Assembly (NCBI RefSeq): GCF_030052815.1
Contig: NC_079493.1
Span: forward strand, 63,364,691-63,428,690
Length of the DNA stretch: 64,000 bases
Direction: 5' to 3'
Source of the DNA: Hevea brasiliensis
Taxonomy: Eukaryota > Streptophyta > Magnoliopsida > Malpighiales > Euphorbiaceae
Part shown: positions 21,570 through 34,021 of the stretch, in pieces
How positions within the stretch are numbered: position 1 is the stretch's first letter
Layout of the letters: each line of letters starts with the position of its first letter
The notes under the pieces: generated by a model
What the model saw: only the letters and a program-made list of their open reading frames with translations
What the model was told of the DNA's origin: nothing
The model's database searches: none
Position numbers and translations under genes: made by a program

Positions 21570-22010
21570 ACTATTCACCCCATTGGTCAACAAAAATGTT
21601 GACTTTTGCATAGACAATAGGTACATTGGTTTTAACACTCCCGATGTACCACATTTTGCATTTAAAACTTGTTGGAATCAATTACCAAATCCATTTCCAA
21701 GCTTATTTCAAGTTTTCATGTCACTATTCACTTCATTAGTCAACTAAATGTTGACTTTTGCATAAACAATAGGTACATTGGTTTTAATACTCCCAACATA
21801 CCACATTTTTGTATTCAAAACTTGTTGGTTTTGGTCACTTTCTCAAAGCTTAGGTCATTTTGGCAAAATTGCCAATTTTTGGTTTTGGTGACACTATTCA
21901 CCTCATTGGTCAACAAAAATGTTGACTTTTGCATAGAAAATATGTACATTGACTTTGGCACTTCAAACATACCACATTTTTCATTTAAAACTTGTTGGCA
22001 TTAAGCATTA
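21570..22010 (-). repeat. Triplicated ~155 bp LTR module with inverted TTGAC sites
   Basis: Three successive units each carry CTATTCAC, a GTCAAC...GTTGAC inverted pair, ACTTTTGCATA, GTACATTG, an ACATACCACATTTT-type block and AAAACTTGTTGG. The A-family LTRs carry one unit. The amplification is within the LTR, upstream or within its promoter half on the minus strand. Confidence 0.8.
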
Positions 22011-24071
22011 ATACCATTTCTAAGCTTAAACCAAGAGAAGCAAAATTTTCAATTTTGCTAACTCAACTTTACTATTCCATTGGGCACTATTTCAGTAGGA
22101 ATTTGAGGAAATGGTAAATATGAAAGTTGTTCCTTATTTTGTCTAGTTGAATTTCCTTTTTTGAATCACTCCATTTGGAGTTTTGTAGCTCAAGTTATGG
22201 CCAAAATAAATTTCTTGCTCACGCAATCGCTCATGCTGCACTTTTGGGTTTTGGCAGATTTTGGTCCAACTTTGGTCAGTAATTTGATCAAGTTAAGTTC
22301 ATAATTTGGTCTAACTTTCTTCATATGAAATGTTCTACCATACCTTAGGTTTCCATCGGTTCAAGAATCGCCTAAATCCGAGTTTTCTAGAGAGAGTTAT
22401 AGCCATCCAAACATTACTGCTCAAGTGAAAATCTGCAGAGTTGCAGGTTTGATAACTTAACTTTGCCCAATAATTTGAATGGGTTAATGGCATAATTTGG
22501 GGTAATGTTCTTCATGAAAGTTGTTTTTCTATATCCTATCTTGTTGCTGTAAAACTTTCAGGTCAATTTGACCATTCTACAGTGAGTTATGGCCAAATGA
22601 ACAGTTCATTTCTGCAGGTGCTGGTTGCAGGGTATCCGGATTGGGGCCAAATTTTGGTCCTCTTGCTTTGGTCTTTTGGGCATGGTTTCTTCAGCAAAAA
22701 TGTGCCATTATAAGCCTAGTTTCATGTCCAATTGGCCAAACACCAATTGAACCTACACAGCCAAAGTTATGGCAGTCCAAGTGGACTAAAATTTCAGTCA
22801 CTCTGCTACTGTCCTTAGACAGCCTACACATTCACTTGGCCATGCTATATTTCAGTCCAAATTGTGGTCAACTTACCTAAAATGGTCACTAATTGACCAT
22901 TAAAATGTTCTCTAACAATTTCATAAGCTAAATCCAAGTTTCACTCCCAAACCCTAGTTCATATTCAAGGTTTACTCCCATTTACCTTAGTTAGCACACC
23001 AATTCATTATACATGTATATATGTACCTTAAATATCATCTTTTGTCCACTCTAAGTCCATCAAAACAGTCACCCTTATCCCTTCCTTAGGGCTGCTAAAA
23101 TTTCAAGGAGTATATACACATGAGTTTAGTCCATTTAATTTATCATTTCTTAGCAATTTCAAGTTCCTAACATGAAATAAAAGAAACACTTGCATAAATA
23201 AGCACTAACCTCTTTAGTGGCAGAATTTTCCAAGATTAAACTTCACTTTCCTTCACTTTCTAGGCTGCCAAATACTTCCCCAAGAGCTATGGACAAGTTT
23301 TAATGAAAGGTGTCTAGGGTTTAGTAGTGAAAATTCATGGGAAATGGAGGAAATGAAAGAAAATTTTCATGGAGGGAGGAAGAAGAGAAACTCACGTTTT
23401 TGGCTGAAGAGAAGGCAGCTGGTATTTTAATTCCTTTGGCCATGTTTATCTCTTTTATGTGTTAATTAATAGGTTGTTTAAATATGATTGGTTAGAACTT
23501 TTAAATGACATCATAAAGATGTCATAATGGGCCTTTTTCCTCATTTTCTTTTCCTTTCTTCACTACTCATTTTCAATTTAATTTTTAGTAATGTTTATTC
23601 ATATTTTATGTCATATTAATTATTTACTCAACTGGACAAGTCGGCCAAAAATCACCTCTGAAGGCGAAATGACCAAAATGCCCTCCGTTTGGCTTAACGG
23701 GTCAAAATTGTCTGTACCGATTGAAAAATTTTTCTAAATATTTTCTTGGCATTCTAATGCCATAGGAACCTCAATGACTCTTCTCTGGAGTCTCAAAAAT
23801 TATTTTATAATTTTTCCCCCGGGTCTAGGGCTTCTCGTTGCGAGAACCGCAACTTACCTCTGATTACCCATCGCTTGGGCACCGGCTCATTTGACTTGGT
23901 TGTATTTTATTTCTAAAATTTTTACTAAATTTTTCTTATTAATATTTGAGTTAATTATGGTCCCTCACTTTGATTTAAATATTTTTTCGAAAGTTCTAGC
24001 TGTCCGGACTGACAACGGTCACCGGAACAGTAGACTGTACGGAGTTGCTACGGGGAGGGTGTTACAGGGTT

Positions 24072-24975
24072 TTCAGAAAGCTGCAGTGTGTAGAAGAGCT
24101 GAAGTTCGAGTACTCTGTTTCTTTATTGCAAAGGGATGCATATGAATGGTGAAAGACCATCCCCCACAGCCTGGTTGACCCATATGTGCTAACATGGACA
24201 GACTTCCTAAGGGAATTCAGGCAAAAGTAGGTCCCTGATGCTTATATGGATATGAAGTTACAAGAATTCTTGAGCTTAAAGCAAGAAGACAGAACAATAG
24301 CAGAGTATGAGCAGGACTTTTCAAGGCTAAGTCATTATGCTGGAAGCTTAGTCTCCACCCCCAGAGACAGATGTAAGAGGTTTGAGGCTGGGTTGAGGCC
24401 TAGATTAAGAATGCAAGTTGTGGGATTCAGACACCAGAATTTTTCTGAGCTGATTTCACGAGCCCTGGAACTGGAAAAGATAGAATCAGAAGGGATAGTG
24501 AAGAAGGACACTTAAGAGAAAGAAAAGACTGAAAAGGCTATGGGTCAGTCTACTGAGAGCGGTTCTAGGAAGAGGAAACAGTTTGGGAGATCCAGCTCTC
24601 GCAGATCTGGTAGAGGTAGATACTCTGGCCAAAGACCACCCTGATTTTATCAGCAGACCCAGCAGGCATCTCAAAGAGCTTTATCAATCTGGCAGTGTGA
24701 GATTTGTGGTAGAACACACGGTGGGGTGTGTTTCAAGGCCACCGGTGCATGTTTCAACTGTGGAGAGAGCGGACATTTTGCTGAAGATTATACTAGTCTA
24801 CGCCGATTTGGACCTTCTGCTACATCTGAGGGATCAGCCCAAGTCTTTACACCTAGAGGATCACAGCCAACTGCTCAAGGTAGAGGCAGAGGTAGGGGTC
24901 CTAGTAGCACTCATGGCAGTCAGAGTACTATTAACCAGCCAGAACCAAGTGGTGCACCAGCTAGAGTCCATACCA
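24072..24975 (+). pseudogene. gag: gag of element B, C-terminal part with zinc knuckles
   Basis: The frame resumes FRKLQCVEELKFEYS and continues YEW with TGA (24150-24152) where Trp is expected, then TWTDFLREFRQK and TAG (24228-24230). The intact gag stretch 24246-24515 has SRLSHYAGSLVSTPRDRC and RCKRFEAGLRPRLR. After stops near 24513 and 24642 come CEICGRTHGGVC and CFNCGESGHFAEDY, a C2H-type plus CCHC-type pair in which the last Cys is Tyr. This pair would bind RNA. All parts are in one frame. Confidence 0.88.
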
Positions 24976-26791
24976 TGAAACAGAGAGAGGAGGCTGAAAC
25001 ATCAAATGTAGTAGCTAGTATTTTCTCTATCCTTGATCAAGATGCATATGTGTTGTTTGATCCTGGCTCCACACAATCATATGTCAGTGCTAGTGTGATG
25101 TGTTCTACTGCTATCCATTATGTACAAATGGACTATGATGTGCTAGTAACTAGTCCATTAGGTCTGGAGGTTAGGGTCAACAGAATCTATAGAGACTGTC
25201 CTTTAGTGATCCAAGGACATATTTTTCTATCAGATTTGATTAAAATGCCCTTCAGAGATTATGATATTATCTTGGGCATGGATTGGTTAGCCAGACATCA
25301 TGCAATGATTGACTGTAGATTGAAGACAGTCACTTTTGGTCTCCCTCAGTATGGTGATGTAGTAATACATGGGGAGAGGCAGTTATTACCGTCAAACATC
25401 ATTTTAGCTACACTGGCCAGAAAAATGATTAAGAAGGGGTGTGAGGCGTACTTGGCACATGTGATAGACACCCAAGTGGGGAGTCTAGCATTGAGAGACA
25501 TCTCCACAGTATGTGAGTTTCCGGATGTGTTTCCTGATGAATTTCTAGGATTACCTCTGGAAAGAGAGGTGCAGTTTGAGATTGATGTTATGCCTGGTGT
25601 GGACCCAATCTCCATAACACCATATAGAATGGCTCCAGCAGAATTGAAAGAGTTGAAAGTGAAGTTGCAAGAGCTACTTGACAAGGGCTTCATCCACCCT
25701 AGTGTGTCACCTTGGGGAGCGCTAGTGTTATTTGTAAAGAAGAAGGATGGCACTCTCCATTTATGTATTGAATACAGGTAGTTGAATAAGGTGACAATAA
25801 AGAATAGATATCCATTGCCCCGCATTGATGACTTGTTTGATCAGTTGAGAGGTGCAGCTGTGTTCTCCAAAATTGACCTAAGATTAGGTTATTATCAGCT
25901 GAAAGTACAAGAGCAGAGTATTTCTAAAACTGCTTTTATAACCCGCTATGGCCATTATGAGTTCTTGGTTATGCCATTCGGGTTTACTAATGCTCTGGTT
26001 GCTTTTATGGATCTGATGAACACTATCTTCAGACCATACCTCGATCAGTTTGTACTTGTGTTTATAGATGATATATTGGTTTATTCGATGAGTGCAGAAG
26101 AGCATGATAGACATCTGCGAATTGTACTACAAACTTTGAGGGAGAAACAGCTATATGCTAAATTGTCAAAGTGTAAATTTTGGTTGAAGGAGATATCCTT
26201 TTTGGGGCACATAGTATCAGTAAAAGGAATTACTACCAAGATAGAAGCTGTCCTTAATTGGAGACCACCCAAGAATATCACTGAGATTCACAATTTTCTA
26301 GGGTTAACTGGATACTACTACCGATTTGTGAAGGGATTCTCCTTGTTGGCATCTCCATTGACTAAGTTACTTTGAAAAGATGTGAAATTTCAGTGGACGG
26401 ACAAATCCCAGCAGAGTTTTGATGAATTGAAGAAATATTTGACTAAAGCTCCAGTCCTGACTTTACCTACACTGGGTAAAGAATATATAGTTTATAGTGA
26501 TGCTTCTCACAATGGATTAGGCTGTGTATTGATGCAAGATCAAAATGTCATTGCCTATGCATCACGCCAGCTGAAACTGCATGAGAGAAACTATCCGACA
26601 CATGACTTGGAGCTTGCAGCTATTGTATTTGCTCTCAAGATTTGGAGACACTATTTGTATGGGAAGAAGTGCTACATTTACACAGATCATAAGAGTTTGA
26701 AGTATTTGGGCACCCAAAAAGAGTTGAATTTGAGACAGAGGAGATGGTTAGAGTTGATAAAAGACTATGATTGTCTAATAGACTATCAGCC
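24976..26791 (+). pseudogene. pol: Protease, reverse transcriptase and start of RNase H of element B
   Basis: Protease motif YVLFDPGSTQSYV and IILGMDWLARHHA are present. RT follows: KKDGTLHLCIEYR, TAG at 25779-25781 (Gln codon expected), [38 protein letters not shown] and the catalytic [12 protein letters not shown] at 26373-26375 precedes KDVKFQW. RNase H has [17 protein letters not shown] and [10 protein letters not shown] with catalytic Asp residues kept. The frame ends at DYQP, cut by the D-type solo LTR at 26792. The [13 protein letters not shown] continuation is at 30818. Confidence 0.94.
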
Positions 26792-29700
26792 TGTAACACC
26801 CTCATTTTTGTAATCCGTACGTCCTACTGTTCCGACGGCTAATGTCTACCCCAAAAATTTGAAATGTCTAGAACTACACTCCAGTGATACTAAATAAGCA
26901 TAAAATAATGAAATATGTGATGAGAAAAATTAAGGAAAAGTAAAAGAGAGAAAATGAAACTAAGTTAAACGAGTTAGCACCACAGCGATGGGTGACCGCA
27001 CCGGGAAGGCTATTGTCAACCCCATGACTGTGAGGAACCCTCGAAATTAAATTTTGGGACATAAGTAAAGGTTTATTAAAACGTAATTGACACTAGAAAT
27101 ATCAAAGGAAAATTAATAAATTAGTACAAAGAAAAATGAAAAATCGAGAAACAGACAAAAATCGATGTTACCAAAAAATCGGGAATATAAACCGAAGTGG
27201 AGCATTTTGGTCATTTGACTTCTAGAGTTGACTTTTGACCTCAATGTCCATTAAAAATAAGTGGTATTACACTTTGAAAATGTCATGAAAAATAAAAATG
27301 TGGTACATTATTTAAATAGTGAAAGAAATGAGGCAAATGTGCAAATTATGGAACTTTAACTAATTAAATCATTAATTTATGGTTAGTGCTCCACTAATTG
27401 TGATTAGTGGACATATAAAACCAAGTGGAAAGCATGCAAATTTAATTTCTTCCTCATTTTTTCACTTTGCCAAATTGCTTTCTCAAGTTCTTCCATGGCC
27501 AAATGTTCTTCCAAGCTTCCTCCATGGCCATTCATGCATAAGCTCAAATCTACCATGATTCAAGCCATATTTCCTCAAACTCCCTTCATTAAAAGTGGTC
27601 TTCACACTATGGGCAGTATGTGGGCAGCAAAAAAAGAGAGGAAATTCCATGGATTTGTGAAGCTTAAGTTGTGGTTAGTGCTTAATCTTTCCATTTACCT
27701 TCACTAATCCTTGTGTTGAGCTTTGGGTAAGTTGAATTGCTAAGAAAAATTGAGGAAATGATGAGTATTGGTGAACCTTAGTTTTGGCAGCCATGAAAAT
27801 GCATGGTTAGTGACTTATTCTTATATGTATTTGATGGGAATTAAGGTTGATTAACTCACATAGAAGTGGTAGTAGTTTAATGTCCAAGTATGTGCATGTT
27901 AGTGCTTGAATTAAGGGTTTGAAATGGGACCTTGATGCTTTGGCAAACTGTCATGTTTGGCAGCCTATAATATCATGAATTTGTGTGTGTGAATATGAAG
28001 TTTATTAATGAAATATGATGGTGTTGAATTGTGGGTAGTTTGTATAATTTTCATGGAAGTGTATGTGTAAAATAAGTGTTGATGTACATTGAATTTGGGT
28101 GGATGTGAATGTTGGACTTTAATGGTGAATTGTGTGCATTGAGCACTTGAGTGTTCTGCCCAATATGCTTGCTGGAATTATGTTTAGTATTTGTAGAAGT
28201 TCTATGAATAAATAATGAAGTCATGAGGAGGAGGAGGAATGTCAAATTGGAAGTGTAATTGGTAAGTGATGAAGAATGTGTAGTAGGGCAGTGTATGTTT
28301 TAGCTTAGAACCTTAAGTGTGTGACTCCAATTGGTATGAGACCAATTGGAGGTGAAACTAGGCACAAAATGTGCCAACTTTCATGAAGGAAGCTTACCTA
28401 AATTCAGTCCACAAAGTGACATAAAAATTGACCAAATCCGGAATAGGTAAGTGCAGGCCAGAATTTTTGACCATATGAACAGTGGTCATTAGGAGGACCA
28501 TAACTCACTCAAAAAAGATCCAATTGACCTGAAATTTTTACCATGAATAGTTTAGACATAGATCTACAATTCATATGAAGACACCAAAGCCCAAAAATGG
28601 CTAGAACCAAGCCAAATAGCTTGCAAAAATTCGGGTACCAAAACTGGCCGAAGTGAAAATGACCTAAAAATGACCTAAGCCTACCATTTTAGTGTATTCT
28701 GTCTAGTATTGGTAAATTGACCATATCTTGGTCTACGCAACTCAGAAAGACCTGAAATTTTTCCCAACGTGCAATAAGACATAGACCTACAAGTTTGTAG
28801 TTTGGACCAAAACCCGAAAACCAAGGGAACTAGGTCGTCCGGCTAGGTCAAAATAGTACACCGAAATCTGGTAAATTGCAATAAAATGCAATACACTTGA
28901 AAATGAATTTGGTAACATATACCAACACTAAAGGGCTATAAAATGTGACATATTGGTAACATTGGAATTGACTTACTTAGAGTGCATCAAGGGTCAACAT
29001 TATAAGTTGACTAATGAAATGAATTGAAGGGAATAGTACCAAGAAAATTTAGATATTGGATTTATGGTTGGAAACAAATTCATTGAGCACTGAAACACTT
29101 TAAATTGTGTGTTTCAATTGATAAGAATATTGAGAAGCATAAAGAACATTGAGTTAAGGCCTAGGAGCGACTCAAATCAAGTTTGTGCACAACTAGTTTT
29201 TTTTAATTGATTTTGTTCTAAATATTTCATATGATTAAATGACATATTTTTCTTGTGTATTATGTTTAAAAAGCATTGGATTTAATTCAATGATTATTGA
29301 AATTGTGATAGTATGTATGAATTTAGCTTTGTGAAATGGTATTTCCCCAAGTATTAAGCATTGTTGTGGATTGAATAAATTATGTTTTGGAAAATTGTGA
29401 TAGAACATATTTTGAATTGTGATGGGCAATTTGCATAGAAAAATGCAAATTTATGATTTGAATTGTGATGAGCATAAAAATTATTAGATATTGGAATTGA
29501 CTTTGAATCGAATTGTATTGTGATTTATGCTCACTATAAGGATTGTGATATTGTTTTATATCTTACTATAGATGCTTGACTAGGTTATTACCCGTCTCTC
29601 TCATTTATTGAGAAGACAATGGAGTTAGTTGTGTTTTGATTACCATGGTACGTGCACAAGCTTATATTCTCCTCTTATTAGAGGTTAGATCTAAGTTTTT

Positions 29701-30812
29701 ATGTTATGGCCCTTTCGGAAGATTCATTATTGTGATGTGTACTGTGCACGATGATTCGACCTCTTCGACCATAGGAGTTAGAATCTGATTCGATCTCCCT
29801 GACCAGAGGGAGTTAGAATTACCCCGAAGATGGCCCTTTCGGATTAGTCTTGGATAGTTAGTGAGATAAAGAATGGTTTTTGAGATAAAGAATGGTTTTT
29901 GAGATAAAGAATGGTTTTCGAGATAAAGAATGGTTATTAAATAGTAAATAATTTCGATTTCAAAAGGGATTTATGTATAATTGATTTTATTGGAATTAAT
30001 CTTTATCTCCAATAAATTGTTGGAATTACCTCAAATGGTTAGTTATGATTTGATAAATTGAATTTCGTGATCAAAGTCATTTTATACAAATGATTTATAT
30101 TATTGGCAATGAATATTTTGAGTTTTGGAATTTGATGAGTATTCAGATTTTCAAATTATTTGCTGTAAATTTTGTCAATGTATATTGTACTATGTTTTAA
30201 ATTATAGTTGTGCACCACTGAGTTCACCACTCAGCGATAGCTTTGTATGCTATCGCAAATGAAAAGAGCATAGAGCAGTTGAGTAAGCTTCTTTGAAGAG
30301 ACATTTAGATAAGCTCCAGATATACCCATGTAGACAGGTTTTAATGTATGCATGTAATAATATGTATGTAAATTATTTGAGTAGTTGTATAAAAACTCTT
30401 ATAAAATATTTTGGTATGTAATTAATTGTAAATTATTGTGATATAAATGTTGAGTCTTGTAATCAATGAAATTATCTTTATGATGAGATTGGTTTGAAAA
30501 TGAATTGATTTGATTATTGAGATTTGAATTGTGAGTTGAAATGAAGTTATTGGAGTTGTATTTGAGAAAACATATTGGGAGTGTTTTCCATTTTAGGTTT
30601 GAAGAACTGTTTTCTCAAAATACAGCCGGTACTTTGCCGAAATTTTGAAAAATTTTTATAACACCAGATTTTAAGCAATGATTTAAATTTCACGAAAATT
30701 GTTTTTAAATCCCTTGTAGTATATGTAATGTGTTATCGGTAGGTGAAGTACGGTAATTCATTAGGTATACTATGGGATCATGTTACATCTTACGGGGGAG
30801 TAGGGTGTAACA
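26792..30812 (+). mobile_element. Solo LTR, family D (4021 bp), in RNase H of B
   Basis: Starts TGTAACACCC and ends GGGTGTAACA. The TSD is CAGCC (26787-26791) versus CAGCT (30813-30817), one mismatch. It splits the RNase H/integrase linker exactly between DYQP and the GKAN motif. No coding region inside; ORFs such as 27495-27707 have no domain. It contains a 20-bp tandem repeat (29862-29936), a TTGAC inverted pair (28992-29012) and degenerate repeats of a CATAACT...GACCTGAAATTT module. Confidence 0.92.
29862..29936. repeat. 20-bp tandem repeat in D solo LTR
   Basis: Four consecutive copies of TGAGATAAAGAATGGTTTTT with one or two changes. Confidence 0.88.
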
Positions 30813-30817
30813 CAGCT

Positions 30818-30975
30818 AGGGAAAGCTAATGTGGTGGCTGACGCCTTAAGTCGCAAGACTATGGCAAGTCTATGGGTTACTTCTTTGTCTATGGTACATG
30901 AGTTGAGATCATTACATGCCAGTTTAGAGATTAATGATGAGAGGCAGACAACAGTTGCATGGCATGTACAACCAG
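30818..30975 (+). pseudogene. pol: RNase H end and integrase linker of element B, short fragment
   Basis: Reads [20 protein letters not shown], then HELRSLHASLEI and TTVAWHVQP, continuing the frame of 24976-26791. It ends in TSD ACCAG (30971-30975) and resumes at 44443 as VLIDQIGMAAQNDE after element A2. Without the surrounding context the fragment would be easy to miss. Confidence 0.88.
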
Positions 30976-33900
30976 TGTGACACCTCTTACCCGTCTAAAG
31001 TGTAGCCGAGCAAGATATGCCACGCAATGTACCGGAACACCCTATTTTAATTCAATCATTTTTTTTATTCTTCCTAATTTATTTTTTTATAGTTATGAAG
31101 TACAATTTATGAAATATAATTCATTTAAGTCATTTATTGAAATTATAATTTATTTGGGATTTCAAAAATTTTATAGAAAATCCGGTAGAGTACCGGCTAA
31201 AAATTGAGAAAACAGTTCTTCGGAACCTGTGAAAAACACTTCCAAAATTCTCAATCAATCCCAAACTCCATTTCATCATCAAAATCTCAATATTTTTCAA
31301 TAACATTTCCATTTCTCAATCCTTCATTTCATATGATATTCATATACAAGTCATCAATTTTTTTTTATTCATAAACACAATTCTCACTATTTACATTAAT
31401 ACCAAAATACATTACATGAGTTTCAATTGCACATTAGAAAGTAAAAGTTAATTACAAAATATCAAAATAAAACATAGTGTCTTACCAATGCACTGATGAC
31501 GGTGAGGTGACACGGACACTATGCAGTGCTGCAGATGGTCTCACCCAGTCTGTGGTCTACTGGGCTCTCGATCGGTCTCTCCAGAACCTACGCATGGCAA
31601 AAAGCAACATGCTAAGCAATAATTCTTAGTGGTGGCAATAATAAAATAAAAAGAAATAACAGAAAATAAATATGCAGTGCATGTTCTGATATTTTATGTA
31701 GACCATTTTTCGATCATTATTGGTAATCTTATTTATTATGTACTTGTTATATTCATAATTTCATTAAATTTATCTACTTTCATTTTTGGTTGCCCAAGTA
31801 ACCTATACTGGACGATTGGACTGGATAAATGGGCAAACTGGCACTGGGAATCAACTACCTCGGGCCGTCACACCATCGGTCACATATGTATCTCCCGGTG
31901 TGCAACAGAATTGCTAATAAGCTGTAATAACATTAGGCACAAGGCCAAGTCTCAACACAATGTCAGAATCGCTAAAAGCCATGAAATCACAGAATGGCAT
32001 AATGCCATGTGCAGTACTGCTAACTGAACCCTATTGGCATGCCAACCTATCCAAACCAATCTTGCAAGGTGTACTAGGGCATGTTACACTTTTAAACTTT
32101 ACAATTCTTGAAATTTAAGTTTAGGAGTTACTATTCATTTCATTAGTCAACTAAAATGTTGACTTTTGCATAGACAATAGGTACATTGGTTCTAATACTC
32201 CAAACATACCACGTTTTGCATTCTAAAATTGTTGGTATTGGTTGCCAATACCATTTCTAAGCTTAGTGTTAGTTGTTCAAAATTTTCAGATTTTAAGCTT
32301 TGTGTTTACTGCTCCATTGGTCATTTTTACAATAGGAATTTGGCAAAATTGTCTTCATGAAAGTTGTTTCTTATTTTGTCTAGTTATATTTCCTTTTTGG
32401 AATCACTACATTTGGAGTTTTGTAGCTCATGTTATGGCCTGAACACCATAACTGGCCGGATTGGACAGAATCCAAAATTCTGGGCAAAACTGGTTTTGCC
32501 AAATTTGGTAACCTAAGTTTGGTTGGCAATTTGACTAGGTTATGGTCAAAATTTGGGTTTGTGTTCTTCATGAAAGTTTTAGGTCTATGTCTCAGATTTC
32601 TTTTGTAAAATTTCAGGTCAATTGGACCTTTCTACACTGAGTTATAACCGAATAAATAAACACTATTCATTTGATCATTTTGCCCAAGCAGACTGCAGGT
32701 CACCCGGATTAGGGCAATTTTTAGGTTAACTAGTTTGTTTTCTGAGCAGGGTTTCTTCACCAAAGTTATGCTATTATGTGTATAGTTTCATGACCAATTT
32801 GTCTTGCACCAATTGAACCTCTACAACTCCATTTATAGCTGCCCAAACCTGCTGGACTCATGCTCAGTCCTGCAGGTCAGCCAAGGCAGCTCACCCGTAC
32901 ACAAATGCCAAGCCTCAACTCACTTCAATTCCTCATCATACACAGCCAAATGGTCACTAATTGACCATTTAAACTTTTATTCACCAGCACATGAACAAAA
33001 TCCAAGTTTTGTGCCTCAAACCCTAACTCCAACAACTAAAATTTTTATACACATACAATCCTTGAATTTCAACACCAAAATCATGTTCAATGGCAGCCAT
33101 ACACAAAATTTTTAGAAGAAATTGGCACTAATCTTGTGAGCAGAATTTTTTCACTCAAAATTGCTTCACTTTCTTTGGCTTTCTTGGCAACCAAACACCT
33201 TCCCAAGAGGTAAGGATAGTTTTTAATGAAGAGAACTTAAGGTTTAGTGGTGAGAATTCAATGTTTGGAAGAGAGAAAATGAAAGGAATTTTAATGGAGG
33301 AATAAATGGTTCACGACTGGAAATGGGAAGAAGAAGAAGAAAGCTTGGTTTTTCTTTCATTTTCTGCCCATTTTATTCATTTTAAATGGGTTAAGGACAT
33401 GTGTCACAATATGATTGGTCATTGGGGTTTTAATGACATCATAATGATGTCAAAATTCTCATTTATTCCAGTTTCTTTTCTTTTTCTTTTCTGCTCATTT
33501 TTAATTCAACTTTTAACAATATTTATTAATATTTTATGTTATGATAATTATTTACTTAACTGGACAAGTCGGCCAAAAATCATCAATGAAGACGAAATGA
33601 CCAAAATGCCCTCCGTTTGGCTTATTGAGCAAAAATTGTCTGTACCTATTGCAAAATTTTTCTAAGCATTTCCTTGGCATTATAATTCCATAGAAACCTC
33701 AATAAACCTTCTCTGGAGTCTCAAAAATTATTTTATGAATTTTTCCCTAGGTCTAGGGCTCCTAGTTGCGAGAACCGCAACTTCTCACTAGGTTACCCAT
33801 CGCTAGGGCACTGGCTCATTTAACTTGATTGTATTTTATTTCTAAAATTTTTCCTAAATTTTTCTTATTAATATTTGAGTTAATTATGGTTCCTCACTTT

Positions 33901-33995
33901 AGTTTAAATATTTTTCCAGACATTCTAGCTGTCCGGACTGACACTGGTCACCGGAACAGTATAATGTACGGAGTTGCTACAGGGAGGGTGTTACA
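30976..33995 (-). repeat. 3' LTR of A2
   Basis: On the minus strand it runs from TGTAACACCCTCCCTGTAGC to GGTGTCACA. It is collinear with the 5' LTR copy at 38853-39419 plus 41998-44442. It holds the inverted TTGAC pair at 32145-32164 (AGTCAAC...GTTGACT). Confidence 0.95.
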
Positions 33996-33996
33996 A

Positions 33997-34008
33997 CTCT
34001 TCCCCTCT
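33997..34008 (-). other. Polypurine tract of A2
   Basis: AGAGGGGAAGAG on the minus strand lies one base from the 3' LTR, identical to that of A1. Confidence 0.9.
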
Positions 34009-34021
34009 AATTTAAATTTCA

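Larger units (their letters stand above)
19628..24066 (-). mobile_element. Solo LTR (4439 bp, family C/A-like), minus orientation, in gag of B
   Basis: The plus-strand edges are TGTGACACG and GGGTGTTACA, with TSD GGGTT at 19623-19627 and 24067-24071. No internal coding region is present, so this is a solo LTR left by LTR-LTR recombination. On the minus strand its beginning (TGTAACACCCTCC...AGCAACTCCGTAC) closely resembles the A-family LTR. Its other half (19628 to about 21550) resembles 39425-41500. It is longer than the A LTRs partly because of a triplicated ~155 bp module at 21570-22010. Confidence 0.92.

Noticed and set aside
30959..31207. Open frame crossing the left edge of A2
   Set aside because: It joins a few codons of element B to LTR sequence, so it is an artefact of the insertion.
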